From: Clostridia bacterium
GTDB taxonomy: Bacteria > Bacillota > Clostridia > Christensenellales > CAG-314
Direction of reading: 5' to 3'
NCBI GenBank assembly: GCA_036654455.1
Contig: JAVVRZ010000001.1
Location: forward strand, 279,332-343,331
Length of the DNA: 64,000 bases
The position numbers and the translations under genes are program-made. Positions 51,077 to 60,552 of this stretch are shown one piece after another. The notes under the pieces are model-generated. The model made no database searches. It had not been told where the DNA came from and worked only from the letters and a program-made list of their open reading frames with translations. Numbering within the stretch: the stretch's first letter is position 1; each line of letters opens with the position of its first letter.

Positions 51077-51095
51077 GCGTCTTTAACACAAACCC

Positions 51096-51208
51096 ATTGC
51101 AAGATAAATACAAGTTAAAATATTAAAATTAGATAAACAAAAAAGATACAAGCATATTTAATAAAGGTACAAGCGCTAACTAATAAACCGTATTGCAAGG
51201 TAAATACA
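51096..51208. repeat. Direct repeats upstream of sigK (possible operators)
   Basis: A 17 bp unit at 51096-51112 recurs at 51192-51208 (16 of 17). A 12 bp unit AAAGRTACAAGC at 51142-51153 recurs at 51163-51174 (11 of 12), exactly 21 bp apart, two helical turns. They sit between rnpB and sigK where sporulation regulators are expected to bind. Confidence 0.55.
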
Positions 51209-51239
51209 CTATTAATAAATAACAAATACGGAGTTTATT

Positions 51240-51935
51240 ATGAATATTCTCGATTTACTCAGTCACGCTTTCTTTTTTACAGGCTTTTTTACAAAAAGCG
51301 CAAGTTATCCTCGCCCTCTACCTATCGAATTAGAACGAAAATATTTAGAACTAGCTAAAAACGGCGACTTATACGCAAGAGAAAAACTGATAAATCATAA
51401 TCTTCGCTTAGTCGCCCATATTGCTAAAAAATACAAAGGCTCTGCCGAATTTGACGACTTAATTTCGGTTGGAAGTATTGGCTTAATAAAGGGAATTGCA
51501 AGTTACAAGTTAGGACATGGTACGGCGCTTGCGACTTATCTTGCTCGCTGTATCGAAAATGAAATACTTATGATGCTTCGTTCTAACAAACGATATTCTA
51601 ATACCGTTTATCTACAAGACCAAATCGGCGTTGATAACGAAGGCAATTCTTACACGCTAATGGACGTACTTAGCGAAGGCGAAGACAATGTCTTCCATCA
51701 AGTAGAATTGTCAATTCTTAGTAAAAAGCTTAACGACTGCTTGACGACTTGTTTAACTCAACGAGAACAAGAAATAGTTACTAAGCGTTACGGACTAGAT
51801 GGTCTTGCTCCCCTAACTCAACTAGAAACAGCAAAACAACTTGGTATTTCTCGCAGTTACATTTCTCGAATAGAAACTAAGGCTCTACAAAAATTAAAAG
51901 CTAAATTAAATAATGAAGTTGCCCTTACTAATTGA
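51240..51935 (+). CDS. sigK: Sporulation sigma factor SigK (late mother cell), with pro-sequence
   Basis: 231 residues. The first 20 or so residues (MNILDLLSHAFFFTGFFT) form the hydrophobic pro-sequence that pro-SigK loses on activation. Then come YPRPLPIELERKYLELAKNGD, region 2 (DDLISVGSIGLIKGIASY, ARCIENEILM) and region 4 (TQREQEIVTKRYGLDG, ISRSYISRIETKAL). Unlike species with a skin element, the gene is uninterrupted. CGGAG is six bases before the ATG. It controls late coat and lysis genes. Confidence 0.93.
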   Translation: MNILDLLSHAFFFTGFFTKSASYPRPLPIELERKYLELAKNGDLYAREKLINHNLRLVAHIAKKYKGSAEFDDLISVGSIGLIKGIASYKLGHGTALATYLARCIENEILMMLRSNKRYSNTVYLQDQIGVDNEGNSYTLMDVLSEGEDNVFHQVELSILSKKLNDCLTTCLTQREQEIVTKRYGLDGLAPLTQLETAKQLGISRSYISRIETKALQKLKAKLNNEVALTN

Positions 51936-52025
51936 AATAGCAATATGTAAAAAGACTTTGCTTACAAAATTTAGCTTTGTAATAATTTTTAGAATAGTTT
52001 TTAGGCAAATGTATTTTTAGACAAA

Positions 52026-52058
52026 AAAATTCCTCGTTTAATCTAAACGAGGAATTTT
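52026..52058. terminator. Bidirectional terminator between sigK and lipoprotein gene
   Basis: AAAATTCCTCGTTTA pairs with TAAACGAGGAATTTT around loop ATC, with A and T runs on both sides. Confidence 0.85.
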
Positions 52059-52082
52059 ACTATTAAAAGTTTAAAATATTAA

Positions 52083-54851
52083 TTATTTTGCTTTTACAAG
52101 TCTTGCTCTATAATCTTTCCAACCATCGGCATATTTATAATCGATTAATTTATCAGCGGGAACTGTAATCATTAAACCATCGATTACAACTTCAACGTTA
52201 TTTTTGTCATAAGCGTAAAATACTTTTTCGCCTAAAACTGGGCAAGTTGTAGAAGAAATTGTAATAGATTTTAAAGAGACGCAACCGAAGAAAGCTCTAT
52301 TTCCAATTTCTGTAATTTCTTTTGGTAAAATTATGCTAGCTAGCGATGAGCAACCTTCGAACATACCATTTGAAATTTTAACAACTATGTTGTCTTTATC
52401 AAAGGTAAACGAAGTTAAAGCGCTACAATTTGCAAAAGCATATTCGCCTATATAAGAAACTGTCTTAGATAACACTACTCTCTTTAAGCCAGAACTGCCG
52501 GCAAATGCGTAGGAATAAATTCCTTTAAAGGTATCATCAAGTATAAGTTCAAGAGAAATGTCTGCGCCATATACATATTTGCCGTTGATAACTTCGTCGT
52601 TTGTAATCTCAAATACGTAAATCTTTTTCTCTTTGTCGAAAGATATTTTGTTTGCAAATTCTTTATCTGTTGTTACTACTTCAAGTCCCAAATTAGCCGG
52701 AACACCAAAGTTTGCCGAAGCGCCAAAGTCAGCTAGACTTAAATTTCTAATGTTAACAAGTCTTAAACAACCTACGAAAACGTCATTTGCAATAGTCTCT
52801 ACGGATTTTGCAATAGAAACGCTTTCTAGTCTGTTACAATTTGCAAAAGCTCGACTACTTATCTCTTTAATAATTGATTTGATGTCAAAATTAACAGTCT
52901 TAATACTTGCGCAACCTTCAAATGCGCTTACGCCAATTACTTCCAGTTTGCTACCAAAGTTAACTAAACCTGTTACCTCAACGTCTTGTTGTTTAATCTT
53001 AGACGAAAAGATATTCTTGCAGTTAAAGAAAGCTTTTTCCCCGATTTTTGTTAAATCGTTAAGAGCTAAATCTCCTAAAATAAAGCAGTTTGCAAAAGCG
53101 TAGTCGCCTATTTCGGTCGGGCTAGTGTTAGTTACAACGGTCTTTAATTTGTAGCAATTATTGAATACGCCGTTATTTATCTTGGTTACGCCAGCGGGTA
53201 ATTCTATCGAGTCAAGAACAAAACAGTTTGCAAAGGCGTACTCGCCAATAGTTGAAAGTTTTGATTCTGTCTTTTTTATTACAAAGCGTTTGAGCGCAAA
53301 GCAATTCTCAAATGCACGTTCGCCAATAGTTGTAATGGTATCGGGCAACGTAAACTCGGCAAGACTAGTCATATTTGCAAAAGCAAGTTTACCAAATGAG
53401 CCATTCTTAATTATTGAGAAAGTAATGTCTTTAATTGTAGAACAAGCGTTAAATGCGCCGTCGCCAACGACTAATCCTTCGCCAATAACTACGGGTTTGC
53501 TAAATTTAACCTTAGCTAGACCGCTAGGAATATAGCTAACAAGATAATCTTGGGCATTGTCGCTAAATCTTTGAATTATTCTTGTTAAGTTATTTTTTGA
53601 AGCGTCGCTAAATATATAGCCAAACAAACCCTCTTTGCCTGTTGCAGAAGCATTTTTGCCAATAAACGGCAATTCTATTTCGGCTAGTCCGGTCAACCCT
53701 GCAAGAGCGTTTCTTTCAATTTCCTTAATACTGCTAGAAATAAGTATGTTTTTTACAAAACTAGCGCCCTCGAAAGCTCCGCTTAAAATTTTAGTTACAG
53801 GTTTGCCGTTATATTCGGTAGGTAAGGTAATAAAGATATCTTTACAAGTGCCTACGCTTGACAAAGCGTATTCGGTATCATTATTAATTAATATAAATTC
53901 AAGACCTTGACTGTTCCACTTTGAGTACAAGCTGATATTGCTAGCAGGCATCTTTTCAAGTTTAAATTCGCTTGTTAAAGACTTGTCCGTACACCAATTA
54001 GCAAAAATAAGACCTTGTTCGCTTGTAGGGTCAGCCGGTAGGATTATCTTATTATTATAAGGAAAAGTCAGTTTCTGCAATTCTTTATCGCCGTCAAAGA
54101 AAGTGATAGTATAACTAATAATCTCCCAAGTCGCCACTAACTTAACATTTTCATCTGTCGTAGCGGGAATAAAGGGAAATTTCTCAATCTTTTTGTTGTT
54201 ATATGTCCAATATAAGAATTTGTGACCTTCTTTGCTAACAACGGGCAGTTTATCTATACTTTGAGCGACTCTGGGTTTAAGAGTATCAAACTCGCTATCA
54301 TCTCCATCAACAAATGAGAAGTTGAAGAAACCTTCTTCAAGTTTCCATTTAGCGAATAACTCGGTATCTTTATCAATTGTAAGCGGAAATTGAAGTCTTT
54401 CGCCTGCAAAAGAAGCGCTGTCATACCAACCTAGAAAAATATAATTATCTCTTGTAGTCTTAGGTTCTTTAAGTAGCTCTTTGTAAGCGCCTTTTGGCGG
54501 TTCGCTACCGCTGTTGACAAAATACACAACCGTAAAGTAATCATCGAGCTTTTCCCATCTAGCGTATAAGGTAATATTATTAGTTACAGTATAAGGTAGC
54601 TCAATAGGTTTGCCCTCGTAACCTTTGGTAGTGTACCAACCCATAAACTTATGACCGTCATAGGTTAGTTCGGGTATATCATTCTTCGTAAGCTGATTCT
54701 CTTTAAGCATAACCGCAGAAGAATTACCTTCAACATTACCGCCACTTAGATTGAGCGTAACGGTGTATTTAGTCTCGCCACAAGCTGTTAGCCCAAATAT
54801 CATTGTTAGGCATAGAGCAAGAACTAATAGAATAGTAGTAGCTTTTTTCAT
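52083..54851 (-). CDS. Surface lipoprotein with InlB-type repeats and BspA-like leucine-rich repeats
   Basis: 922 residues. A signal peptide ends in lipobox LTAC (Cys 24). About four Listeria-Bacteroides repeats follow (about 28-313; FMGWYTTKGYEG, ITLYARW, LYSKW). The rest (about 320-900) is a long array of LRR_5/BspA-type repeats such as IGEYAFANCFVLDSIELP. Such proteins display adhesion or binding surfaces outside the cell. Same N-terminal architecture as the protein at 6676-10053. Strong promoter at 54901-54929; GGAGG seven bases before the ATG. Confidence 0.85.
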   Translation of the reverse strand: MKKATTILLVLALCLTMIFGLTACGETKYTVTLNLSGGNVEGNSSAVMLKENQLTKNDIPELTYDGHKFMGWYTTKGYEGKPIELPYTVTNNITLYARWEKLDDYFTVVYFVNSGSEPPKGAYKELLKEPKTTRDNYIFLGWYDSASFAGERLQFPLTIDKDTELFAKWKLEEGFFNFSFVDGDDSEFDTLKPRVAQSIDKLPVVSKEGHKFLYWTYNNKKIEKFPFIPATTDENVKLVATWEIISYTITFFDGDKELQKLTFPYNNKIILPADPTSEQGLIFANWCTDKSLTSEFKLEKMPASNISLYSKWNSQGLEFILINNDTEYALSSVGTCKDIFITLPTEYNGKPVTKILSGAFEGASFVKNILISSSIKEIERNALAGLTGLAEIELPFIGKNASATGKEGLFGYIFSDASKNNLTRIIQRFSDNAQDYLVSYIPSGLAKVKFSKPVVIGEGLVVGDGAFNACSTIKDITFSIIKNGSFGKLAFANMTSLAEFTLPDTITTIGERAFENCFALKRFVIKKTESKLSTIGEYAFANCFVLDSIELPAGVTKINNGVFNNCYKLKTVVTNTSPTEIGDYAFANCFILGDLALNDLTKIGEKAFFNCKNIFSSKIKQQDVEVTGLVNFGSKLEVIGVSAFEGCASIKTVNFDIKSIIKEISSRAFANCNRLESVSIAKSVETIANDVFVGCLRLVNIRNLSLADFGASANFGVPANLGLEVVTTDKEFANKISFDKEKKIYVFEITNDEVINGKYVYGADISLELILDDTFKGIYSYAFAGSSGLKRVVLSKTVSYIGEYAFANCSALTSFTFDKDNIVVKISNGMFEGCSSLASIILPKEITEIGNRAFFGCVSLKSITISSTTCPVLGEKVFYAYDKNNVEVVIDGLMITVPADKLIDYKYADGWKDYRARLVKAK

Positions 54852-54900
54852 TTAACGTCCTCCAATTATGAAACTCATAATTATTGTAATACAATTAGTT

Positions 54901-54929
54901 ATTTTACATTATCACATTTGATTTGTCAA
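54901..54929 (-). promoter_or_regulatory. Promoter of LRR lipoprotein, TTGACA-N17-TAAAAT
   Basis: Minus strand -35 at 54924-54929 and -10 at 54901-54906, spacing 17. Leader about 45 bases. Confidence 0.75.
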
Positions 54930-54984
54930 TTTAATATTTAAATTTTTGCATATTCTATTACAAATTTTTTAATTTTTAATGATT

Positions 54985-56202
54985 TTATTGTGTTTTTCTC
55001 AATATATCGTATTGACTTAAAGGATATGGGCAATCGAAAGTATAGATTGCTTGAACAATTTTTGCTTCTTCAACCGTTGTTCCCGAGCTATCGATTATAT
55101 TATCGACCACAAAACTTTGGTTAAAACTATCGTTATTTGACAAAATTTCAAGCCGTTCGCCCTTGACAAACTTGTTACGCATCTCAACTTTAACTTTGCC
55201 ATTTGAGTAATCTTTAACCACTGCGACAAATTGACTTTCGCCTATCGCTCGGCTACTTGCGTAATTTTGGCTATTAGATTGTTCAAAATAAAAGCCCGTA
55301 GTATATTCTCGGTGGCTTGCTTTATCTAAGTCTTGACAAAGACGCTTGTCTACTTCAAAGTGGTTTGCGTAGTAATTGTCTATGGCTCGTCTATATGCGT
55401 TGACTACCGTACCAACATAGTAAGCGGATTTCATTCGCCCTTCTATTTTTAAACTAGCTATTTTGCTTTGAATTAGCTTGTCGATATGACTAATCATATT
55501 TAAATCTTTACTGTTAAGTAGGTAAGTCCCTCTTTCGTCCTCAAACATTTCTAAGGTTTGCTCGGGTTTGTCGCTTGGACAAATTTCAAGAGGTTTAGCA
55601 AGATAGTTCCACCTGCACGCTTGAACGCACTCGCCACGATTGCTTGCCCTATTTGCATAATAGTTAGAGAGCAAACATCTGCCCGAATAAGAAATACACA
55701 TAGCGCCGTGAACAAAGGCTTCTATCTCGCAAGAAGTATTACTAATAATTTGACTAATTTGTTTTAAGCTACATTCTCTTGCAAGCACAACCCTGCTTAC
55801 GCCTAAATCTTTATAGAAATTTACCGCTCTACTATTAGTTATACTTGCTTGGGTTGACAAGTGAATTTCAAGATTTGGAGTAACTTCACGAGCAAGAGTA
55901 ATTAACCCTATATCGCTTACTATAATAGCGTCGACATTTATTGCTTCTAACCGGGGCAAATATTGCCTCAGCCCGTCAAAGTCGTCGTCGTAAGCAAATA
56001 TATTTACGGTTACATAGACCTTTTTGCCCATAGAATGAGCAAACTTAACGCATTCTTCAATTTCTTCTATATCAAAGTTACCGCTAAACGCCCTTAACCC
56101 GTAATTTTTGCCAGCTAGATATACCGCATCTGCTCCAAAATGAAGAGCGGTTTTTAATTTTTCCTTGTCGCCGGCAGGCGCTAGCAGTTCGATTTTTTTC
56201 AT
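54985..56202 (-). CDS. U32-family tRNA uridine hydroxylation protein (TrhP-like)
   Basis: 405 residues from the ATG at 56202. KIELLAPAGDKEKLKTAL at the start, GADAVYLAGKNYGLRAF, and EAFVHGAMCISYSGRCLLS with further CVQAC cysteines are the U32 signature; the cysteines bind an iron-sulfur cluster. TrhP makes 5-hydroxyuridine at position 34 of tRNAs from prephenate. The upstream neighbour encodes TrmR, which methylates that product, supporting the call over a true peptidase. The longer TTG start at 56226 lacks a ribosome binding site. Confidence 0.82.
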   Translation of the reverse strand: MKKIELLAPAGDKEKLKTALHFGADAVYLAGKNYGLRAFSGNFDIEEIEECVKFAHSMGKKVYVTVNIFAYDDDFDGLRQYLPRLEAINVDAIIVSDIGLITLAREVTPNLEIHLSTQASITNSRAVNFYKDLGVSRVVLARECSLKQISQIISNTSCEIEAFVHGAMCISYSGRCLLSNYYANRASNRGECVQACRWNYLAKPLEICPSDKPEQTLEMFEDERGTYLLNSKDLNMISHIDKLIQSKIASLKIEGRMKSAYYVGTVVNAYRRAIDNYYANHFEVDKRLCQDLDKASHREYTTGFYFEQSNSQNYASSRAIGESQFVAVVKDYSNGKVKVEMRNKFVKGERLEILSNNDSFNQSFVVDNIIDSSGTTVEEAKIVQAIYTFDCPYPLSQYDILRKTQ

Positions 56203-56330
56203 TTTTAGTCTAATCCTTTTTATCAATTCTTAATCAATGCTTAAATTAATCTTTTTCAATTGTATTTATCGTTCTTAATCTATTCTTTAATTTGATAACT
56301 TTATATTAAGGTAAGTGGTATAATTTTAAG

Positions 56331-56921
56331 TTAAGTTTTAAGCCTACTTATGCTTACGCCGTCTTCAACGTCAAGAATAGTTGTGTCTAACTCTGTTTGA
56401 CTTGTAATTTCTTTTAAAAATTTTGCCATATTTCTTGCTATGGTGATATGTTTATGATTATTTGGCAAGCTGTCAGCACGCTTGGTAAGCCCCATAAAAA
56501 GAACGTTATCGGCAAACAAAATACCGTCTTTACTAAGCAAGTCTATTAAATATGGCAGTAAAGCCGAATACTGCGATTTGGCCCCGTCAAGCAAAATAAA
56601 GTCGTATTTTCCGCCCACAAGCGGAATTATCTCGGCGCTATCTCCGCAAAAAAAATTAACTCTTTTTGTTTCGACTTCGCAATCGACAATATTTGCCCGA
56701 GCTTGCTCTTGGGCGGAAGAAGAAATATCTATTGTGTTTACGGTAGCGTTACTAAATAATAAAAAGATTAAGGTCGAATATCCCCACGCCGTACCTATTT
56801 CGAGTACGGTTTGAGGCTGTCTTTGTTGAACTAAATCTTTAAGTATTTTAGCTGTTTGAGGACGCATAATGGGAATATGATTTGCCCTCGCGCGCTTTTC
56901 TAATTCTTCTAATTTTATCAA
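56331..56921 (-). CDS. tRNA 5-hydroxyuridine methyltransferase (TrmR/YrrM-like)
   Basis: 196 residues. O-methyltransferase fold with LEIGTAWGYSTLIFLL (SAM-binding motif I, about 41-56), TIDISSSAQEQAR, FILLDGAKSQYSALLPYL and LFADNVLFMGL. In Bacillus the YrrM/TrmR protein makes 5-methoxyuridine in tRNA, next to the U32 gene as here. The start seems to be a TTG at 56921, fitting the family N-terminus, but no good ribosome binding site is present. Confidence 0.82.
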   Translation of the reverse strand: MIKLEELEKRARANHIPIMRPQTAKILKDLVQQRQPQTVLEIGTAWGYSTLIFLLFSNATVNTIDISSSAQEQARANIVDCEVETKRVNFFCGDSAEIIPLVGGKYDFILLDGAKSQYSALLPYLIDLLSKDGILFADNVLFMGLTKRADSLPNNHKHITIARNMAKFLKEITSQTELDTTILDVEDGVSISRLKT

Positions 56922-56966
56922 TTTTTTATAAAAAACAGTATATCAATCTATTTCTGTAATAGTATT

Positions 56967-59117
56967 CTATACGTCAAGTTCGCTTGACATTACAACTACA
57001 AGTAGCATAGGAAAACGCTGGAATTTCTTTCTAAAATAGCCTCTCAGTTGCTTTGTAATCGCCCCTTTAATACTGGACACGTCTAACTTTACAAGGTTTG
57101 CAGAGGCAAGCTCCTGCCTCACAAGCTGTTTAATCTCCTCGACTGTGCCTTCGTTAGAGTTATCGCCGGTATAAAAACACCCTCGACTAAACACTTGGGG
57201 TTTTGCGCTAACTTGACCATTCTCAATTCCGCATACGACAATGACAATGCCGTCTTCGGCAAGCGCAAGTCTATCTTTAAGAATATTACTGCCTATGTCG
57301 CCGATACCTAGACCATCGATAAATACGTTGCCTGCGACGACTTTTTCTTTAATAGTCATTTTATCTTTGCCTAGTTCTACTACGTCGCCTATTTCTACAA
57401 TAGTACTATTTTTGGGTGACAAACCCATTTCGATAGCTAGCCTTTGATGTTGCCATAAATGTCTATATTCGCCGTGAACGGGAATAAAAAATTTAGGCAT
57501 AACAAGGCTGTGTATTAATTTAAGTTCTTCTTTATAAGCGTGCCCCGAAACGTGAACGTCCTCTATCTCGCTGTAAACTACGTTGCAACCTAGCCTAAAC
57601 AAATTGTTAATTACTCTATAAACGTCCTTTTCGTTGCCGGGAATGGGCGTTGCTGAAATGATAATAGTATCATTTTTGCTAAGAGCAATTTTGTTAAATT
57701 CTCCGCTTGCCATACGAGTTAATGCGCTCATTGGCTCGCCTTGACTGCCGGTTGTAAGAATAACCATTTTGTCGTAGGGTTGTTTTTCAAGTTGATTTAG
57801 AGGTATGAGAATATTTTTGTCATATTTAATGTAGCCGGCGTTACCTGCTGTTTCCACTACGTTTTGCATGCTTCTACCCGAGATTGCAACCTTACGCCCA
57901 AATTCTTTGGCAAGGTCAAATACTTCTTGTAATCTATCTACGTTAGAAGAAAAAGTAGCTACAAATAGTCGGTGACTCTTTTCTCTTTCAAATATTTCTC
58001 TAAATTTTTGAGAAAGAATTTTTTCACTGGGGGTGTATCCTTCTCGCTCGACATTAGTGCTGTCGCAAAGCAAAAGGGCTACCCCGTGACTGCCTATTTC
58101 GGCAATTCTAGGTAAATTCATTGGTAGAGAGTGCGTGGGCGTGTGGTCGATTTTGAAGTCGCCGGTGAAGAAAACTACGCCGACAGGGGTAGTAATACTT
58201 AGCGCAAGACTGCCGGCAACCGAGTGAGTTACTCTTAAAAATTCTACGCTAAATACGCCTAATTTGGCTACGTCTTGGTCGTTTACAACGTGCTTTTTAA
58301 CGTTTTCGGTAGCGTTACGCTCGATTAATTTATTTTCAACAAGGGCTAGCGTCAATTTAGAACCATAAATATCAATTAACCCCAAATCTTTTGCTACAAA
58401 AGGCACAGCGCCGATATGGTCCTCGTGTCCGTGCGTCAAAAGTAACCCTCTAATCTTGGTTTTATTCTCTTTAAGATAGGTAATATCGGGTATTACTAGG
58501 TCAATTCCGGGCATATCGCTTGTAGGAAAGCTTACGCCACAATCTACGACAATAATATCGTTGCCGTACTCTAAGGCGGTCATATTTTTGCCGATTTCTC
58601 CCACTCCGCCTAAAAAGACAACTCTTAATTTTGCCGAATTTTTTGTAGAATGTTTGCCTTTTTCTTGTAAAACTTCGCCGATTTCGGTATTAAGTATAGT
58701 GTCGTCAATTTTATTTTGCCCGCCTTTTTTGGCTTGGCGGTTGTTTTGGTTGTTGGCGTTTTTAGGTTTAGTTGGTTGATTATTATTTTTGTTTGCAAGC
58801 GGTTGAGTCTTAGCGGTTAAAGCGCCCTTTGCAATTTCGGCATTTTCTTTGCCAAGGAAAATTGCGTTGCCTTCCTTTTTAGCCTCTTGCGTTGGCTTTG
58901 TTGTGTTTGCTTGATTGTTTTTGTTTGAAGTTTTGTTGCCCGAGAAGCCCTTGCCTCGACTACTATTACCGCCAAAACTTCTAATATTATTTTTATTGAT
59001 AGGTTTTGAAATAGTTTCTACTAAGCTAGTTTGAGGGTTGTCAAGTTTGACGTTTAAAGTGTCATTTTGACCTTTAAGATTGTTTTTTTCTGTTTCTGTT
59101 TGATTTTGGTTGTTCAT
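56967..59117 (-). CDS. rnj: Ribonuclease J with long disordered N-terminal extension
   Basis: 716 residues; usual length is about 555. Residues 1-163 are low complexity, rich in Asn, Lys, Gln and Thr. From about 164 the RNase J core runs: KLRVVFLGGVGEIGKNM, LTHGHEDHIGAVPF (metal-binding HxHxDH), GDFKIDHTP, VHVSGHAYKEELK and the C-terminal domain. It is an endo- and 5'-exoribonuclease in mRNA decay. AAAGGA precedes the ATG. TrmR and TrhP follow on the same strand. Confidence 0.94.
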   Translation of the reverse strand: MNNQNQTETEKNNLKGQNDTLNVKLDNPQTSLVETISKPINKNNIRSFGGNSSRGKGFSGNKTSNKNNQANTTKPTQEAKKEGNAIFLGKENAEIAKGALTAKTQPLANKNNNQPTKPKNANNQNNRQAKKGGQNKIDDTILNTEIGEVLQEKGKHSTKNSAKLRVVFLGGVGEIGKNMTALEYGNDIIVVDCGVSFPTSDMPGIDLVIPDITYLKENKTKIRGLLLTHGHEDHIGAVPFVAKDLGLIDIYGSKLTLALVENKLIERNATENVKKHVVNDQDVAKLGVFSVEFLRVTHSVAGSLALSITTPVGVVFFTGDFKIDHTPTHSLPMNLPRIAEIGSHGVALLLCDSTNVEREGYTPSEKILSQKFREIFEREKSHRLFVATFSSNVDRLQEVFDLAKEFGRKVAISGRSMQNVVETAGNAGYIKYDKNILIPLNQLEKQPYDKMVILTTGSQGEPMSALTRMASGEFNKIALSKNDTIIISATPIPGNEKDVYRVINNLFRLGCNVVYSEIEDVHVSGHAYKEELKLIHSLVMPKFFIPVHGEYRHLWQHQRLAIEMGLSPKNSTIVEIGDVVELGKDKMTIKEKVVAGNVFIDGLGIGDIGSNILKDRLALAEDGIVIVVCGIENGQVSAKPQVFSRGCFYTGDNSNEGTVEEIKQLVRQELASANLVKLDVSSIKGAITKQLRGYFRKKFQRFPMLLVVVMSSELDV

Positions 59118-59353
59118 ATATCCTTTTTTAAGGTACTTTGATTTGTGTCTTGTGAGTTTTTACTCGCAACTTATACCTTTTCTTATATTCATTATAACTA
59201 ATTTTTAACATTTAATCAAGTATAATACTCTACATTACATTTTCAACCATTTGTTTATTATTAGCCTAAACAAGATAAATCTTGTTCTCTTTTTAGTAAT
59301 TGTGAAAGTCTTGTTAAACTTAATTTATTTGTGAAAATTTACTCCTTTATCTA
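59118..59353. other. Divergent intergenic region rnj/serC
   Basis: 323 bp lie between rnj and serC. Apart from the serC promoter, it holds a perfect 8 bp palindrome AACAAGAT-AA-ATCTTGTT at 59269-59286 followed by CTCTTTTT, possibly an operator or weak terminator. Nothing else recognised. Confidence 0.45.
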
Positions 59354-59382
59354 TTGCCAAAAAAGTCAACTAAGTATATAAT
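59354..59382 (+). promoter_or_regulatory. serC-serA promoter, TTGCCA-N17-TATAAT
   Basis: -35 at 59354-59359, -10 at 59377-59382. About 50 bases of leader precede the serC ribosome binding site. Confidence 0.8.
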
Positions 59383-59440
59383 ACAATCGGCAAGATAAGT
59401 TAATCTTATTGCATAAATATTTTTTTGTTAGGAGGAAACT

Positions 59441-60535
59441 ATGAGAGTTTACAATTTTTCGGCAGGTCCGTCAACAATGCCTGTTGAGGTACTCGAAACA
59501 ATTCAAAAAGAGCTTCTCGACACCGACGGAGCAGGTTACGGCCACATGGAGGGTAGCCACAGAGCTAAACCTTACGAAGCCGTCAACAATGATGCTCAGG
59601 CGCTATTGAGGGAGCTTCTCAATATCCCAGAAAATTATTACATCTTGTTTTTACAAGGTGGAGCAACGCAACAGTTTGAGGCTATTCCACTTAACTTGCT
59701 TGGCAAAAATAACAAAGCCGATTACTTTGATTGCGGTCACTGGGCAACACGTGCTGCAACGCTTGCTAAGCCTTACGCCGACGTTAATATTGTAGCGTCA
59801 AGTAAAGAAGCTAAATACACCTATGTTCCTAGCGTAGAGAATTTACCAATTAGACCCGACGCTGCTTATTTGCACGTTACAAGCAATAATACAATTTTTG
59901 GCACTCGTATGACAAAATATCCTAAGACAAACCTTAATATGATAGCCGATATGTCTTCTGACATACTCTCTCGTCCTATTAACGTAGCTGACTTTGCGGT
60001 TATTTATGCAGGCGCTCAAAAGAATATGTCTTGCGCAGGCTTAACAACGGTTATTGTTCGCAAAGATTTAGTTGACAACGATTATACAATGCCGATTTGT
60101 CCTAGCATAATGAAATGGAAGACTCACGCAGACGCAAACAGCTTATACAACACTCCTCCTACATTTGCAGTATATGTTTTGCTAAGAATGTTACAGTGGC
60201 TTAAAGGCAAGGGTGGCGTAGAAGGTATTCAAATTCAAAACGAAGCGCAAGCAAAGAGATTCTATGATTACGTAGATAACAGCAAAATGTTTAGCAACCC
60301 CGTAAACAAAGCAGACCGTTCGGTTATGAACCTAATTTTCCACGCTCAAACTCCCGAACTTGAAGCTCAATTTGTTGCCGAAGCAAAAGAAGCTAAGATT
60401 GTATCTATTAAAGGACACAAGAGCGTTGGCGGACTACGTGCAAGCTTCTATAATGCGGTAACCGACGAAATGGTAGATTATCTACTTAACTTTATGCGTG
60501 AGTTTGAGAGAAAACACTTAAACGAATGCAAATAA
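59441..60535 (+). CDS. serC: Phosphoserine aminotransferase
   Basis: 364 residues. MRVYNFSAGPSTMPVEVLE, EGSHRAKPYEAV, FLQGGATQQFEAIPLNL and the PLP-lysine motif YAGAQKNMS (Lys near 190) are canonical. It converts 3-phosphohydroxypyruvate to phosphoserine with glutamate. AGGAGGA is six bases before the ATG. First gene of an operon with serA, 17 bp apart. serB is not in view. Confidence 0.97.
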   Translation: MRVYNFSAGPSTMPVEVLETIQKELLDTDGAGYGHMEGSHRAKPYEAVNNDAQALLRELLNIPENYYILFLQGGATQQFEAIPLNLLGKNNKADYFDCGHWATRAATLAKPYADVNIVASSKEAKYTYVPSVENLPIRPDAAYLHVTSNNTIFGTRMTKYPKTNLNMIADMSSDILSRPINVADFAVIYAGAQKNMSCAGLTTVIVRKDLVDNDYTMPICPSIMKWKTHADANSLYNTPPTFAVYVLLRMLQWLKGKGGVEGIQIQNEAQAKRFYDYVDNSKMFSNPVNKADRSVMNLIFHAQTPELEAQFVAEAKEAKIVSIKGHKSVGGLRASFYNAVTDEMVDYLLNFMREFERKHLNECK

Positions 60536-60552
60536 ATTATTGAGGTGTATTA

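Noticed and set aside
51240..51935. skin element or split sigK
   Set aside because: The frame is continuous from pro-sequence to region 4.
52633..53910. Several antisense frames of 90-156 codons over the LRR lipoprotein
   Set aside because: They arise from the repetitive codon pattern of the LRR array; none has a ribosome binding site.
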